From NCBI GenBank assembly GCA_016203765.1, contig JACQMB010000006.1, forward strand, positions 1 through 6,116: DNA of 6,116 nt. Direction: 5' to 3'. This document shows positions 5,233-6,116 of the stretch, in pieces (the first letter of the stretch is position 1; each line of letters begins with the position of its first letter). The notes beneath the pieces were generated by a model. That model was not told where the DNA came from. It searched no databases and worked only from the letters and a program-made list of their open reading frames with translations. A program made the translations under genes and the position numbers. Source of the DNA: Deltaproteobacteria bacterium (GTDB lineage Bacteria; UBA10199; SPLOWO2-01-44-7).

Positions 5233-6116
5233 ATGGAATTTTCCAGGCGCATTGTTGACGTAAAGACCTCGGCCACGCTCAAGGCCAAACTGAAGGCCCT
5301 GGAACTGCAGGCCCAGGGGGTGCGGGTGATCAATCTATCGGCCGGCGAGCCCAGCTTCGACACGCCGGAAAAAATCAAACAGGCCTGCCAAAAGGCGCTG
5401 GACGAAAACTTCACCCGCTATGGGCCGGTCAACGGGATTTTGAAATTGCGGGAGGCGATTCAGCAAAAACTCAAACGGATCTCCGGCGTGGAGGTCTCCC
5501 CCGAGGCCATTGTGGTGGCCTGCGGGGCCAAACAAGCAATCTTTTCCGCCCTGTTCATTCTCCTCAATGAGGGCGACGAGGTCCTCCTCCCGGTCCCCTA
5601 TTGGGTGACCTATCCGGCCCAGATCAAACTGGCTGGGGGCCGGCCGGTCTTCATGCCCACCGACGAGTCGACCGGTTTTAAAATCACGCCGAAACATCTT
5701 AAAAAAGCCGTCACCGATAAAACGCGGATGCTCATTTTGAACTCCCCCGCCAACCCCACCGGTAGCTGCTACACCGGAGAAGAACTAACGGCGCTCGGAA
5801 AAATCTGCTCGGATAAAAATATCTGGGTCCTTTCGGATGAAATTTATGATGAGATTACTTTTGACGGTTTCCAACATGTCTCCTTTTTGAAGGCCTGTCC
5901 CTTTCACCAGGAAAGAACCATCTTGATCAACGGCGCCTCCAAGGCCTATGCCATGACTGGCTGGCGGATGGGTTACGCGGCGGGACCCCTGGAGTTTGTC
6001 GAAAAACTCAAGATTCTGCAGGGCCAGGAAATTACCTCGATCCCCACCTTTATCCAACACGCCTGTGTCACCGCCTTCAACGATTGTGACGAGGAGGTAA
6101 AAAAAATGCGCGCCGA
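5233..6116 (+). CDS. aspC: Class I aspartate aminotransferase, 3'-truncated by window
   Basis: The first 294 residues of a fold-type I PLP aminotransferase of roughly 390-400 residues; the frame is still open at the window edge. The likely reaction is aspartate plus 2-oxoglutarate to oxaloacetate plus glutamate, in the cytoplasm. Seen in order: LSAGEPSFDTP (35-45), the RYGPVNG segment (62-68), GAKQAIFSAL (98-107; PLP phosphate), VPYWVTYP (121-128), NSPANPTG (170-177, with N174), SDEIYDEITF (201-210, with D202 and Y205 contacting PLP), and GASKAYAMTGWRMGYAAGP (234-252, with K237 as Schiff-base lysine and R245). This pattern is that of the thermophile/Bacillus-type (subgroup Ib) enzymes. The substrate-carboxylate arginine near the C terminus is outside the window. 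Some relatives also use prephenate, which cannot be decided here. The ATG at 5233 gives the normal N terminus MEFSRRI; no Shine-Dalgarno precedes it, only the palindromic repeat ending 7 bases upstream. It may be co-transcribed with rsmD and coaD. Confidence 0.93.
   Translation, partial: MEFSRRIVDVKTSATLKAKLKALELQAQGVRVINLSAGEPSFDTPEKIKQACQKALDENFTRYGPVNGILKLREAIQQKLKRISGVEVSPEAIVVACGAKQAIFSALFILLNEGDEVLLPVPYWVTYPAQIKLAGGRPVFMPTDESTGFKITPKHLKKAVTDKTRMLILNSPANPTGSCYTGEELTALGKICSDKNIWVLSDEIYDEITFDGFQHVSFLKACPFHQERTILINGASKAYAMTGWRMGYAAGPLEFVEKLKILQGQEITSIPTFIQHACVTAFNDCDEEVKKMRA

Noticed and set aside
5178..5414. Minus-strand open frame over the start of aspC
   Set aside because: It lies antisense to aspC and crosses the palindromic repeat; no family features.

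Overview
This is a compact stretch of bacterial chromosome carrying mostly housekeeping and amino-acid-metabolism genes. The protein set (RsmD, CoaD, bacterial class I and class III aminotransferases), a cleavable signal peptide and moderate GC with many A/T homopolymer runs fit a Gram-negative-type bacterium. My impression is an uncultured deltaproteobacterium-like lineage, but that rests on the style of the repeats and proteins and is low confidence. Shine-Dalgarno sequences are weak or absent at the starts visible here.

Layout. Positions 2-892 (+) hold the C-terminal two thirds of an AAA_14/DUF4143 ATPase, cut by the window edge. It converges, with an 8-bp stop overlap, on rocD (885-2081, -), ornithine aminotransferase. 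rocD diverges across only 32 bp from an M24-family Xaa-Pro aminopeptidase-like gene (2114-3241, +). That gene overlaps by 15 bp, end to end, a gene for an exported protein of unknown function with a C-terminal SHOCT domain (3227-4075, -). After a 42-bp divergent gap, three co-oriented genes follow: rsmD (4118-4675), coaD (4707-5189) and a class I aspartate aminotransferase (5233 to beyond the window). Together these genes cover nearly all of the window. No tRNA, rRNA, CRISPR array or transposase was seen, and no gene-free stretch exceeds about 45 bp.

The genes do not form one pathway. rsmD (16S rRNA modification) and coaD (coenzyme A synthesis) are a common bacterial neighbour pair. rocD and aspC both move amino groups between amino acids and 2-oxo acids. 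The M24 peptidase could feed proline or other amino acids into the same pool, but that is only inference.

The most unusual content is repeat DNA. A 24-bp perfect inverted repeat supplies the last codons and stop of rsmD and ends 4 bases before the coaD start. A second palindromic element, resembling a widespread dispersed repeat, fills most of the coaD-aspC gap. Two 7-bp-unit arrays in opposite orientation lie inside the SHOCT-protein gene, one of them encoding half of its signal peptide. I found no convincing new multi-gene system.
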